This document shows positions 8,721 through 17,471 of a DNA stretch of 64,000 bases, in pieces (the stretch's first letter is position 1; each line of letters opens with the position of its first letter). A program made the position numbers and the translations under genes. The notes under the pieces were generated by a model. It was not told where the DNA came from and searched no databases. It worked only from the letters and a program-made list of their open reading frames with translations. Origin of the DNA: Anaerolineae bacterium (GTDB taxonomy: Bacteria > Chloroflexota > Anaerolineae > Promineifilales > Promineifilaceae); NCBI GenBank assembly GCA_023384415.1, contig JAHDWJ010000021.1:32001-96000 (forward strand), in the 5' to 3' direction.

Positions 8721-9869
8721 TTAGCGCCAGCGGCGGGTGAACAAGGCGATGGCTAAGAGGGTGATCAACAGCAGGATCACTACGCCATAGGCCGTGTGAA
8801 TACCGACGGCATCAGCCAGGCGGCCTAATACCAGGGGCAGGGTGAGGATGGCGGTGCCCGAGGCCAGGGTGGCCCGCGCACTGGCCTGAACGGTGTTCCC
8901 GGCCGCGGCCGCCAGAGCCAGAGATAGAAGCAGCGGGTATAATCCGGCGACCCCTAACCCCGTCACAACCAGCCCTGCCAGCCCCACCACAGCCGTCTGC
9001 CCCTGCCAATAAAGCAAAAACCCCACTGAAGCCGTCAATACAGATAGCAATACCATGGTGGTCGGGGTAATCCGCTGTACCAACCGGCTAACGCTCAACC
9101 GCCCCACAATCATGGCCGCCAGGAACAGGCTCACCGATTGGGCCGCGGCCGCTTTTGCCAACCCCATCACCGTTTCCATGTAATCCGCGCTCCAGAAGAT
9201 CAGGCAAAATTCCACTGAGACCCCCAGCATCAGGGCCAGCCAATAAACCCAATATCGCCCGGGCAAAGGGGGTGACGCAGCGGGTTGGGCATCGGTGGGG
9301 GAAGCGGCCGCTAATGGCCGGGCACGACCCAGAGCCGCATAGAGGAGAACGGGCGCGGCCGCCATTAATACCAGAGCTGAGCGCCATCCCCAGGTGGTTG
9401 CCGCCAGCCAGCCAACTAACAGGGGGGCGGCCGCAGACAGTACCGAGGCCACCACATTCGCTTCGGTCAGGGGAATGGCCCGATGTGCTTCGTGCTGCTC
9501 GGCCAGGGTAGAGGGGACGATGGCCAGGATGAGGGAGCCAACGAGACCCATGAGGAACGCGGCCGCGATGGTGATGGTAGGAGTGCGACCGGCCAGTAAG
9601 AGCAGTGCCCCCACTCCCAATCCAGCCGCTCCAGTCCATAAAGATCGCCACCGTCCCAGCCAGCCAATTGCCCAATGGCCAGCCAGCCCCACCAGCAAAA
9701 TACCTATGGCAAAAGCGGTGAAATGCAGGCTGCTGACGGTATAGCTCAACTGCAATTCGCTCTTCAAAAACGGGGTAATCGGCCCCAGTACGTTCAAACT
9801 ATAGGCGTAAAAAGCCAATAACAGATATGTCAACCAGGTAAACCGATCTCGGTGAAAAGATGGGGTCAT
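8721..9869 (-). CDS. MFS transporter
   Basis: Twelve-helix major facilitator protein of 382 residues in the inner membrane. Hydrophobic segments run through the whole length, with the inter-domain loop near residues 190-210 (LGRARPLAAASPTDAQPAAS). The N-terminal half contains YSLNVLGPITPFLKSEL and the second half FWSADYMETVMG. A GGAG sequence lies nine bases before the ATG. It is divergently transcribed from the ArsR-ArsC fusion across a 252-nt intergenic region, so an arsenic-related or general efflux role is possible, but nothing in the sequence fixes the substrate. It is not ArsB or Acr3. Confidence 0.8.
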   Translation of the reverse strand: MTPSFHRDRFTWLTYLLLAFYAYSLNVLGPITPFLKSELQLSYTVSSLHFTAFAIGILLVGLAGHWAIGWLGRWRSLWTGAAGLGVGALLLLAGRTPTITIAAAFLMGLVGSLILAIVPSTLAEQHEAHRAIPLTEANVVASVLSAAAPLLVGWLAATTWGWRSALVLMAAAPVLLYAALGRARPLAAASPTDAQPAASPPLPGRYWVYWLALMLGVSVEFCLIFWSADYMETVMGLAKAAAAQSVSLFLAAMIVGRLSVSRLVQRITPTTMVLLSVLTASVGFLLYWQGQTAVVGLAGLVVTGLGVAGLYPLLLSLALAAAAGNTVQASARATLASGTAILTLPLVLGRLADAVGIHTAYGVVILLLITLLAIALFTRRWR

Positions 9870-9998
9870 AAAAAATTCTCCTGACTTGGGACGATCTGAC
9901 TATTTTGCTGCGAGTAGAGAATAAAAGCTATGCCAACAAGGGTGGTTTATGCTGTTCAGCCTTCCCAAGGTTTGTTCCACGGGCAAAAACTTTGGGCG

Positions 9999-10015
9999 AA
10001 ACCTTCGGAAGGTTT
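9999..10015. repeat. Intergenic palindrome AACCTTCGGAAGGTT, copy 1
   Basis: AAACCTTC-G-GAAGGTTT is a perfect 8-bp-arm palindrome in the MFS/arsR intergenic region. Two more copies occur at 19124-19138 and 19165-19178, also intergenic. It is a dispersed REP-like unit. Confidence 0.6.
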
Positions 10016-10052
10016 TCCTGCCAGAGAGATTGTATATTTGCGGTAGTTTTTG

Positions 10053-10100
10053 TTGACCGGAAGAATATCCCATGATACGATTCTATCAATATAATTTGAT
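10053..10100 (+). promoter_or_regulatory. Promoter and ArsR-type operator of the arsR-arsC fusion gene
   Basis: TTGACC (10053-10058) and TACGAT (10076-10081) are spaced by 17 nt. Immediately downstream ATCAA-N6-TTGAT (10085-10100) forms an inverted repeat like ArsR/SmtB half-sites, 21 bp before the start codon. This arrangement fits autorepression by the encoded ArsR domain, relieved by arsenite. Confidence 0.5.
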
Positions 10101-10121
10101 TCAATATATTTTGGTGTAAAC

Positions 10122-10892
10122 ATGAACCCAGCCGCCGCTGTTCCAATGCCCGATTTTCTCAAACTGTTGGCCCATGATTTACGCTGGCAGCTTCTGGCGG
10201 CCCTGGCGGAAAGTGACCGGCGGGTACAGGAGTTGGTGGCCTTGTTGCAGCGGCCGCAAAACCTCATCTCCTACCACCTCAGCCAATTACGTACCCACGC
10301 CCTCGTCCAGGAGCGGCGCAGCAGTGCTGATGGCCGGGATGTCTATTACAGCCTGGATGTGGCCCGTCTGCAAACCCTCTACCTGAGCAGCGGCCAATCG
10401 CTGCACCCGGCCTTGGCTGGGGAAGTTCCGGCTCCCCCCGATACGCTGGCAGATCACCCCCCATTCCGGGTCCTATTTCTCTGCACCCATAACAGTGCCC
10501 GCTCCCAACTGGCCGAAGGGATTTTGCAGGCGCAGGGTGGGGGGATGGTTGAGGTGTATAGTGCCGGGAATGAACCGGGAGCAGTGCATCCGTTGGCGGT
10601 GCGTGCGGCCGCGGCCATGAATCTTGACATCAGCCAGCAGCAGCCCAAACATCTCAATCAGTTCATCGGCCAACCGTTTGATTACATCATCACCGTTTGT
10701 GACAAAGTCCGTGAACTTTGCCCGGCCTTCCCTGGCGAACCCCACCAGATTCATTGGAGCTTCGCCGATCCCGCCGCCGTTCCGGGCAGTGAAGAAGAGC
10801 AGGTCCACGCCTTCCTGCAAACCGCCCGCGAACTCACCACCCGCATCAGCTACCTGCGCCTGATGATGCGTCGGCGAGCGGGCAGTGAGTAG
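10122..10892 (+). CDS. ArsR transcriptional repressor fused to arsenate reductase
   Basis: Two-domain protein of 256 residues. Residues about 5-95 are a winged-helix ArsR/SmtB DNA-binding domain (FLKLLAHDLRWQLLAAL, then ISYHLSQLRTHALV, then the wing RRSSADGRDVYYSL). Residues about 112-250 are a low-molecular-weight protein-tyrosine-phosphatase-fold arsenate reductase with the P-loop FLCTHNSARSQLAEG (catalytic Cys and Arg) and the Asp loop HWSFADPAAV. The fusion would couple arsenite sensing to reduction of arsenate to arsenite; ArsR-ArsC fusions are known in other bacteria. The ArsR metal-binding cysteines are not evident in the HTH helix, so the inducer-binding mode is uncertain. A divergent MFS gene may be the exporter partner. 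Confidence 0.88.
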   Translation: MNPAAAVPMPDFLKLLAHDLRWQLLAALAESDRRVQELVALLQRPQNLISYHLSQLRTHALVQERRSSADGRDVYYSLDVARLQTLYLSSGQSLHPALAGEVPAPPDTLADHPPFRVLFLCTHNSARSQLAEGILQAQGGGMVEVYSAGNEPGAVHPLAVRAAAAMNLDISQQQPKHLNQFIGQPFDYIITVCDKVRELCPAFPGEPHQIHWSFADPAAVPGSEEEQVHAFLQTARELTTRISYLRLMMRRRAGSE

Positions 10893-10943
10893 TAAGCGAG
10901 TTTGCAAGTAAGCGAGTAAGCAAGTGAGGAGTCCCTCAGTCCT

Positions 10944-11669
10944 ATGAACCCAATAACCATTCTCGCGGATATCCATGCCAATTTGCCCGCGTTAGAAGCG
11001 GTGTTTGCCGATATAGACCGGCGCGGCCTGACCAATCTGTACTGTCTGGGTGATTTAGTTGGCTATGGCACCTTTCCCAATGAGGTGATCGCCGCCATCC
11101 GGGAGCGCAACATCCCTACCCTCATGGGCAACTATGACCTGGGAGTCGGCCACGACAGTGATGATTGTGGCTGTGCTTATAAAACGGCTGAGGCCAAAGC
11201 GTTAGGGGAGCGCTCCATAGCCTGGTCTAATGCCCACACCAGCCCCGAAAACAAGGCGTATCTGCGCCAATTGGCGGAGCATATCCTGGTGCAGGTAGGG
11301 GATCATAAGGTGCTGCTGGTGCATGGCAGCCCTCGCCGCATCAACGAATATCTGTATGAAGATCGGCCGGAAGCCAGTCTAGAGCGGCTTTTTGAGGGGT
11401 TAGAGGCCGATGTACTGGTGTGCGGCCATACCCATTTGCCCTATCACCGGGTGCTGGGCAGCGGCCGCCAGGTGATTAACGCGGGCAGTGTGGGCAAACC
11501 AAAAGATAACAACCCAAACGCCTGTTATCTTGTTTTGACTGCCGAGGGGAGTGAGCTAAGGGTGGCGTTCATCCGGGTGGCTTATGACGTAGAGCGGGCC
11601 GCCCAGGCCATCGAGGCGACCGATATGCCCAATGAATTTGCCCAGATGCTCCGCTTAGGGAGGGGCTGA
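10944..11669 (+). CDS. Calcineurin-like metallophosphoesterase
   Basis: Binuclear-metal phosphoesterase of the YfcE/MJ0936 type, 241 residues. The five metal-binding motifs are in order: DIHAN (about residue 9), GDLVGYG (about 36), GNYD (about 63), VHGSP (about 129) and GHTHLP (about 161), followed by INAGSVGKP. The substrate is unknown; relatives cleave phosphodiesters or nucleotides. An insert HDSDDCGCAYKTAEA after GNYD is of the type seen in this subfamily. It lies 51 nt after the ArsR-ArsC gene in the same direction, across a spacer of repeated AAGCGAGT words, so it may be co-transcribed. Confidence 0.85.
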   Translation: MNPITILADIHANLPALEAVFADIDRRGLTNLYCLGDLVGYGTFPNEVIAAIRERNIPTLMGNYDLGVGHDSDDCGCAYKTAEAKALGERSIAWSNAHTSPENKAYLRQLAEHILVQVGDHKVLLVHGSPRRINEYLYEDRPEASLERLFEGLEADVLVCGHTHLPYHRVLGSGRQVINAGSVGKPKDNNPNACYLVLTAEGSELRVAFIRVAYDVERAAQAIEATDMPNEFAQMLRLGRG

Positions 11670-11680
11670 TGGGTGAATTG

Positions 11681-11731
11681 CCCCTCACCCTGGCCCTCTC
11701 CCATCGTGGGAGAGGGGCCGGGGGTGAGGGG
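11681..11731. terminator. Long GC-rich hairpin between convergent genes
   Basis: CCCCTCACCC-x-GGCCCTCTCCC pairs with GGGAGAGGGGCC and GGGGGTGAGGGG around a CATC-type loop. It sits between convergent genes (metallophosphoesterase and purC), so it could terminate both. The text is the common CCCCTCACCCTGGCCCTCTCCC intergenic repeat seen in many bacteria. There is no clean T-tract. Confidence 0.55.
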
Positions 11732-11754
11732 TGACTGATCACCTGTCCAGATAG

Positions 11755-12702
11755 TTACCAATTAACTATTGCTTCTATCCGCGCGGCCGCGGGCTGTTCG
11801 CCAGGTACAAATGGGGCACCGGTAAGCCGTTCATAAGCAGCGATATATCGGGCGGCTACCTGGGCGACGAACTCATTGGGCATGGTAGGGGGGGGGCCAT
11901 CGCCGCGATACCCCTGGGCGGCGTACCATTTGCGTAGAAACTCCTTGTCGAAATTTTCCGGCTCATCCCCGCCGGGTTGATAGCTGTCGGCAACCCAGTA
12001 GCGGCTGGAGTCGGGGGTGTGAATTTCATCAATAAGGGCCAGGTGGCCGTTGATAAGCCCCATTTCGTATTTGGTATCTACCAGGATGAGGCCAGCCTGG
12101 CGGGCGATTTGTTGACCCCGTTGGAAGAGGGCGATAGCGGCCGCACGCACCTGCACCCACAGTTCTTCACTCACCAATCCCCGTTCCAAAATCTCCGCTT
12201 CCGTCAACCGTTCATCGTGACCCCCCTTTTCCGCTTTGGTGGTGGGGGTAATGATGGGGGAAGGCAGCGGATCATTTTTGCCTAACCCATCAGGCAGAGG
12301 GATGCCGTAAGGGTGGCGGTCTCCCTGTTCATACAGATACCAGAGGGATGTTTTGGTGACACCGGTGATGTAACCACGCACAACGATTTCTACAGGCAGG
12401 GGCGCGGCCGCGTGAGCAATCATCACGTTCGGATCAGGCACGGCAATAATATGGTTGGGCAGAATATCTTGGGTTTGGGCAAACCACCAACTGCTCAATT
12501 GGTTAAGTACCTGCCCTTTGTAGGGAATCAACCCCAGCACCCGATCAAAGGCGGAGATACGATCTGTGGTGATGAGGATATAACGATCCCCTTGCCGGTA
12601 CATATCGCGCACCTTACCTTCTATCTTCTCCCCCAGCCCCGGCACATCCACCCCTCCCAGAGCAAAAGGAATCGCTTGTAACAGCTGTTCATGGGTTAGC
12701 AT
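11755..12702 (-). CDS. purC: Phosphoribosylaminoimidazole-succinocarboxamide synthase
   Basis: SAICAR synthetase, the ATP-dependent step joining CAIR and aspartate in de novo purine synthesis. At 315 residues it is the longer yeast Ade1-like form. Family motifs are GKVRDMYRQGD near residue 28, TTDRISAFD (about 45), ADSYQPG (about 237) and a C-terminal region typical of the family. A GAGGT sequence precedes the ATG. It is transcribed in the same direction as the downstream-strand HAD gene and the PurSLQ gene upstream, giving a purine cluster purSLQ-HAD-purC. Confidence 0.95.
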   Translation of the reverse strand: MLTHEQLLQAIPFALGGVDVPGLGEKIEGKVRDMYRQGDRYILITTDRISAFDRVLGLIPYKGQVLNQLSSWWFAQTQDILPNHIIAVPDPNVMIAHAAAPLPVEIVVRGYITGVTKTSLWYLYEQGDRHPYGIPLPDGLGKNDPLPSPIITPTTKAEKGGHDERLTEAEILERGLVSEELWVQVRAAAIALFQRGQQIARQAGLILVDTKYEMGLINGHLALIDEIHTPDSSRYWVADSYQPGGDEPENFDKEFLRKWYAAQGYRGDGPPPTMPNEFVAQVAARYIAAYERLTGAPFVPGEQPAAARIEAIVNW

Positions 12703-12756
12703 ATTGACCTCATTCCCTTAACTGAGCCAACCGGGTAATCAAGTTTTGTAAATCCG

Positions 12757-13425
12757 TTAATTCTTGTGCCCCTTCTTATCAAACCGCACCAATAACTCCT
12801 CAACCGTAAACTTTGCCAGGGATGGGACGGTATGATCAGCGGCCGCGTCCCCACCCTGTCTGGTCAGTTCATTGGGCACATAAAGGGTAAACAAACCGGC
12901 GGCTTTCGCGGCCGCGACCCCATTTCGTGAATCTTCAATGGCTGCGGCTTCATCCGGGCGCACCCCCAGCCGGGCCAGGGCCACCTGGTAAACCGCCGGA
13001 TTAGGTTTCGGCTGGTTTCCGGCATCATCTCGCCCCACGATGATGGGGAAATGGTGAACCAGTCCCAGCCGGGTGAGGTGGCTCTCTACCCAGTAGTGCG
13101 GCGAGCTGGAAGCTACGGCGAGAGAGAGGGAATGGGTAGATGCGGCCGCGAGCCATCTCTCTACACCTGGCAGCGGCCGCTGTTCCCGCACCAATGCCAG
13201 GTTCCGCTGCTCCATCTGGTGCAGCTGCCGGGCTGCCACCGGTCCCACCTGCCTTTCCAGGTAGCGGAGCGGATCAAACCCATTGACCGTCCCAATGCCA
13301 CCTACCCAGAGGTCAAGCGGCATCTGCAAGCCAAACTCCGCATACAACCCCTGCCAGGCCAAAAACTCCGGCATTTCGGTATCCAAAATCGTCCCATCAA
13401 AGTCAAAGATAAGGGCTTTTAACAT
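12757..13425 (-). CDS. HAD-superfamily hydrolase, beta-phosphoglucomutase-like
   Basis: Haloacid dehalogenase-type phosphatase or phosphomutase with cap. Motif I FDFDGTILDTE lies at residues about 6-16, motif II is SLAVASSSPHYWV, and motif III/IV IEDSRNGVAAAKAAG is the subfamily signature of PGMB-like enzymes. I start at MLKALIFDFDG; the longer ORF from 13464 adds only residues (PIHQYTNTPL) translated from the TTGGTGTA spacer repeat. Substrate not assignable. The position between purSLQ and purC suggests a nucleotide or sugar-phosphate role, by inference only. Confidence 0.85.
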   Translation of the reverse strand: MLKALIFDFDGTILDTEMPEFLAWQGLYAEFGLQMPLDLWVGGIGTVNGFDPLRYLERQVGPVAARQLHQMEQRNLALVREQRPLPGVERWLAAASTHSLSLAVASSSPHYWVESHLTRLGLVHHFPIIVGRDDAGNQPKPNPAVYQVALARLGVRPDEAAAIEDSRNGVAAAKAAGLFTLYVPNELTRQGGDAAADHTVPSLAKFTVEELLVRFDKKGHKN

Positions 13426-13428
13426 AAG

Positions 13429-13497
13429 TGGTGTATTGGTGTATTGGTGTATTGGTGAAGGCAATAGCGATCAGTCTACTAACACACCAATACACCT
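13429..13497. repeat. TTGGTGTA word repeat, HAD-purSLQ spacer
   Basis: Three tandem GTGTATTGGT units (13429-13459) are followed by a reverse-complement copy AACACACCAATACACC (13481-13496), forming an imperfect hairpin. The same word recurs in spacers at 28817-28850, 38825-38860, 45068-45123, 46550-46616 and 48226-48272, and in frame inside purSLQ at 17041-17080. Confidence 0.8.
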
Positions 13498-13499
13498 CT

Positions 13500-16400
13500 T
13501 TATTGTCTTGCCGCTTTAATCCCATTGGCAAACAGCCGCAGCCCCAACATCCCCCCTTGGCCGCGGCGCCAACGGGGGTGCTGCCAGGGGAAGATGTGGT
13601 TTTCGGGGTGGGGCATGAGGCCCATGACGTTGCCTGCCGGGTTACACAAGGCGGCGATGTTTAGCACAGAGCCATTGGGGTTGGCGGGGTAGCTGGCCGG
13701 GGAGCCATCCAGATTGACGTAGGTGAGGGGGATGAGATGGTTGGCCTGGAGCGCGGCCGCGACCCCATTCTCACTCACCGCTACCCGCCCCTCTCCATGG
13801 GCCACCGGGCAGTACACCATCTCCTCTAACCCCTGAGTAAACAGGCAGGGACTGGTCGGGTCCGGCTGCAAATAGACCCACCGACACTCAAAATGGGCTG
13901 AAGCGTTGTAGGTGAGGGTGACGGGGCGAATTGATGAGGAGTGAGGGGTGCTGATTGCCAACTGCTCACTCCCCACTCCGGGTAGAACGCCAGCTTTCAC
14001 CAATGCCTGGAAGCCATTGCAGATACCCAAAACGGGGTGGCCGCTGGCAATGAACTGGTGCAGCCGTTCGCCGAAGCGGTGACGCAAATCCATGGCCCAC
14101 AGGACGCCCGCCCCCAGGTCGTCCCCATAAGAGAAACCACCGGGCACAATCAGCATCTGGTAATCGCTAAAATGCCGCTCCCCGGCCAAAAGCTGGTTGA
14201 TATGGACAATCTCTGGTGCCCCCCCGGCCAATTCACAGGCCAGCGCAGCATCGTGATCCCGGTTGGTGCCGTTGGCGTGGAGAATCAATATGCGGGGAGT
14301 GAGGGATGAGGTATGAGGTGTGCTGAGGGGTGAGGAGTGAGAGGTAAGGGGTGGTTCACCGCTCACGGCTAACTGCTCACCGCTTACTTCCAGGTGTCCC
14401 CGCCACGCCTGCTCCAACTCTACCGGGGTGGTGTGGATGAGGGGGTGGCCCAGGTGGGTAATGGTGAATGCGGAAGGGGTGACGTGCCCAATGCGGCCGC
14501 AAGGCACACCGTTCATCACCGTCTCAAACGCGGCCGCGTCCTCTTCCCCCACTTCCAACAGCAGCCGCCCCTGTGACTCAGCAAAGAGAACCTCATCCGG
14601 GCTTAGGTTTTCCCATTGTGGCACGAGAGCCACGTCAACCGCCACGCCTAGTTCCCCCGCCAGGCTCATCTCCGCCAGGGCCACCGCCAGCCCCCCTTCT
14701 GAACAATCATGGGCCGATTGCACCAAACCGGCCCGCATCGCCTGGTGCAGGGCACGGTAATGGGCTGGAGCGTCAGGCACCGGCTGGGGCACAATTCCCC
14801 CATTCAGCCCCTGCTGTTGGGCAAACAGCGTCCCCCCCAACTCCGGCTTCGTCTCACCTAGAACGTACAGAAGATTGCCCGCCCCCTTGAGGTCCATGGT
14901 GACACTCTGGTTCACATCAGGCACAACCGCCAGAGCCGAGATGAGCAGGGTGCCGGGAATGGCATGTTTTTGCCCATCGGCCCCCGTGTATTCATTGTTC
15001 AGGCTGTCCTTGCCGGAGATAAAAGGGGTCTGGTAAGCAAGGGCGGCATCATAACACCCCTGGGTACAGCGCACCAACGCCCCCAGCCGATCAGGCAAAT
15101 TAGGGTTGCCCCAGCAGAAATTATCCAGAATAGCGATTTGGTCTGGGTCGGCCCCAACGGCGATAGCGTTGCGGATGGCTTCATCTACGGCCGCCCAGGC
15201 CATGGCATAAGGGTCAATTTCGCCATAGCTGGGGCAGATGCCATTGCTAAGAGCGACAGCACGGGTGGGCGGGTGGGCGAGTGAGCGAGTTTGGGTGGCT
15301 TGAGGGACGAGAACGGTGGCATCCCCTGGTCCATGGTTGTGGGTACCGACGAGGGGTTTAGCGGCCGCGCCCCCCTGGATCTCGTGGTCATAACGGCGAA
15401 TCGTCTCTTCTTTGCTGCGAACATTGGGGTGGGCCAGCAGGCGGGTCAGCATCCCCGTGTAATCGGGTGGGGCAAACCAGTTTAATGAGGCGTGGTTTTG
15501 GGGAACGGGCTGCCATTCGGCTTTGAGGTGGCGTTGGGGGATGCCTTCATGCAAAAAATGGGCGTCCAGGTCGCCGACGAGTTTATCGCCGTAATAAATG
15601 GTAACGCGGCCGCGTCCATCAAACACCCCCAATTGAATCGCTTCCACATCCTGCCCGGCACAAATCTCCTGCAACCGGGGCCAATGGGCCGGGGGCACCG
15701 CCAGCACCATCCGCTCCTGGGCCTCACTCAGCCACATCTCCCAGGGGCGCAGGCCAGGGTATTTGAGGGGGATACTTTGCAACTGCACCGCCGCCCCCGT
15801 CACCTTGCCCATCTCCCCCACCGCTGAGGAAAACCCCCCGGCCCCGCAGTCAGTGATGGCGTTATACAACTGCTCATCCCGCGCCCGCAGGATCACCTCT
15901 TGCACCTGCTTCTCCATAATCGGGTGGCCGATTTGTACCGCTGTGCCGGCGATTTCACTGGTGGTCACATCCATCTCCATGCTGGAGAAGGTGGCCCCCC
16001 GCAGCCCGTCCCGTCCGGTGCGGCCGCCCACCGCCACGATCAAATCCCCCACCTGTACCTGGGTCGGGTTAGAATCCCGCGGTAGGAGACCCAGGCAGCC
16101 GCAGTACACCAGCGGGTTAGCTGTATACCCCTCGTGGTACAGGATGCTTCCATTGACGGTGGGAATGCCCATTTTGTTGCCATAATCCTCAATGCCATGA
16201 ATCACCCCATCGGCGATGCGGCGCGGGTGCAGCACCCCTTCCGGCAGCCGCTCCAGGGGTAAATCGGGCGGACCAAAGCAGAGGATATCGGTGTTGGCGA
16301 TGGGGCGAGCCGATACCCCCAACACATCCCGCACGACGCCGCCCACGCCGGTATTAGCCCCACCAAATGGCTCCAAAGCGGATGGGTGGTTGTGGGTTTC

Positions 16401-17330
16401 CACCTTAAAAGCCAGATCAAACTGCTCATCAAAGGAGATAATGCCGGCGTTGTCCACAAAGGCGGAGCGCACCCACGGTTTGTTGATCGTCTCGGTGGCC
16501 CGGCGGATGAGGCTTTTGAGCAGGCCGTTGATCACCTGGGGAGTTGGGGCATCCAGGTGGCCGGGCCGGGGGCCAAGATAATCAATGGTGGCCCGAAATG
16601 TTTTATGGACACAATGTTCACTCCAGGTCTGGGCCAACATCTCCAACTCGGTGTCGGTGGGGTCACGCCCTTCAGTTTGGAAGTAGGTCTGAATAGCCTG
16701 CATTTCGGCCAAATCAAGGGCCAGCCGCCGCTCTTTGCTGATTGCCTGGAGCGCGGCCGCGTCCAATCCTCGGAGGGGAATAATCTCCACCGTGTCATCG
16801 GCCTGTTGGTAAGGGAAGAAGGGTGGGGGGATGGGTTGGTTGATGCTGGTGCGCTGAATGACCGGGTTGGCGAATAGCTCAGTGGCCAGGTGCTGGAGCG
16901 CGGCCGCGTCTAATTCTCCCTCTAAAACAAACCGCTCCCCAGTGGCCGCTCGCTCCAGCCCGGTGATTCCAAACAGGTGAGCCGCCCGCACCAGATTCTC
17001 TGCTGGGGGGTCAGTGACGCCGGGGAGGAGGGTGGTTTCGATGGTGTATTGGTTGGTAATTGGTGTATTGGTGTATTGGATAGGGGGGGGTGGGGCATCT
17101 AAGAACGAATAACGAATAACCAATACCTCCGTCACCGGATCCGCCAGTAGTTCGGCCCCAAGCTGGCGTAATTCCGCCTCACTCAGCTCTCCTTGCAAAA
17201 AGATGAGACGGGAAGGGTGGCAGGCGGTCAGCCCGGTGATGCCGAGTTGGTGGGCGGCGTGGGTCAGAGCGCGGCCGCGGCCAGTTTCATGTTCGGGGCG
17301 TGGGGTTATTTCCAGACGAAAAAGAGACAT
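13500..17330 (-). CDS. purL: Fused phosphoribosylformylglycinamidine synthase: PurS-PurS-PurL-PurQ
   Basis: FGAM synthase, the fourth purine step (FGAR to FGAM using glutamine and ATP), as a single 1276-residue chain. Residues about 1-75 and 96-165 are two PurS-like repeats (GITGLTACHPSRLIFLQGEL and GITGLERAATGERFVLEGEL). Residues about 180-960 are PurL, with WSEHCVHKTF, VETHNHPSALEPFGGANTG and DCGAGGFSSAVGE. Residues about 1014-1276 are the PurQ class-I glutaminase, with PGGFSYGDDLGAG, nucleophile Cys in LGICNGFQAL and HPENH. Four low-complexity linkers derived from spacer-type word repeats sit near residues 80-97, 676-690, 978-1015 and 1115-1135, mostly at domain joints. Most bacteria have separate purS/purL/purQ genes or the long PurL. 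An AAGGATC sequence precedes the ATG. Confidence 0.93.
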   Translation of the reverse strand: MSLFRLEITPRPEHETGRGRALTHAAHQLGITGLTACHPSRLIFLQGELSEAELRQLGAELLADPVTEVLVIRYSFLDAPPPPIQYTNTPITNQYTIETTLLPGVTDPPAENLVRAAHLFGITGLERAATGERFVLEGELDAAALQHLATELFANPVIQRTSINQPIPPPFFPYQQADDTVEIIPLRGLDAAALQAISKERRLALDLAEMQAIQTYFQTEGRDPTDTELEMLAQTWSEHCVHKTFRATIDYLGPRPGHLDAPTPQVINGLLKSLIRRATETINKPWVRSAFVDNAGIISFDEQFDLAFKVETHNHPSALEPFGGANTGVGGVVRDVLGVSARPIANTDILCFGPPDLPLERLPEGVLHPRRIADGVIHGIEDYGNKMGIPTVNGSILYHEGYTANPLVYCGCLGLLPRDSNPTQVQVGDLIVAVGGRTGRDGLRGATFSSMEMDVTTSEIAGTAVQIGHPIMEKQVQEVILRARDEQLYNAITDCGAGGFSSAVGEMGKVTGAAVQLQSIPLKYPGLRPWEMWLSEAQERMVLAVPPAHWPRLQEICAGQDVEAIQLGVFDGRGRVTIYYGDKLVGDLDAHFLHEGIPQRHLKAEWQPVPQNHASLNWFAPPDYTGMLTRLLAHPNVRSKEETIRRYDHEIQGGAAAKPLVGTHNHGPGDATVLVPQATQTRSLAHPPTRAVALSNGICPSYGEIDPYAMAWAAVDEAIRNAIAVGADPDQIAILDNFCWGNPNLPDRLGALVRCTQGCYDAALAYQTPFISGKDSLNNEYTGADGQKHAIPGTLLISALAVVPDVNQSVTMDLKGAGNLLYVLGETKPELGGTLFAQQQGLNGGIVPQPVPDAPAHYRALHQAMRAGLVQSAHDCSEGGLAVALAEMSLAGELGVAVDVALVPQWENLSPDEVLFAESQGRLLLEVGEEDAAAFETVMNGVPCGRIGHVTPSAFTITHLGHPLIHTTPVELEQAWRGHLEVSGEQLAVSGEPPLTSHSSPLSTPHTSSLTPRILILHANGTNRDHDAALACELAGGAPEIVHINQLLAGERHFSDYQMLIVPGGFSYGDDLGAGVLWAMDLRHRFGERLHQFIASGHPVLGICNGFQALVKAGVLPGVGSEQLAISTPHSSSIRPVTLTYNASAHFECRWVYLQPDPTSPCLFTQGLEEMVYCPVAHGEGRVAVSENGVAAALQANHLIPLTYVNLDGSPASYPANPNGSVLNIAALCNPAGNVMGLMPHPENHIFPWQHPRWRRGQGGMLGLRLFANGIKAARQ
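14285..14395. repeat. In-frame spacer-type repeat at the PurL-PurQ junction
   Basis: GGAGTGAGGGATGAGG words followed by CACGGCTAACTGCTCAC words. The same text type occurs between genes (36985-37066) and at 13927-13980. Translated it is a Ser/Thr/Pro-rich linker of about 35 residues (SGEQLAVSGEPPLTSHSSPL). Confidence 0.65.
17041..17082. repeat. In-frame TTGGTGTA repeat between the two PurS domains
   Basis: GGTGTATTGGTTGGTAATTG followed by GTGTATTGGTGTATTGG, read in frame on the minus strand as PIQYTNTPITNQYT. It is the same word that fills intergenic spacers, here serving as a protein linker. Confidence 0.75.
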
Positions 17331-17471
17331 AAGGGATCCTTGTGGGGAACTTGGGGGAACTCATAGGAACGAGGGGGACTCAAGGGAACTTATGGGGTTA
17401 CATCCGTATACTTTCTGTTCGTGGTCCATTCATCAGTGGCTATTTCTATCGCCTTCATCCGTGTTTATGGT

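Noticed and set aside
9870-10121. Origin or attachment site
   Set aside because: Only the palindrome and the arsR promoter/operator are seen; no DnaA boxes or integrase.
13426-13464. N-terminal extension of the HAD protein
   Set aside because: The extra residues are translated TTGGTGTA spacer repeat; family start is at MLKALIFDFDG.
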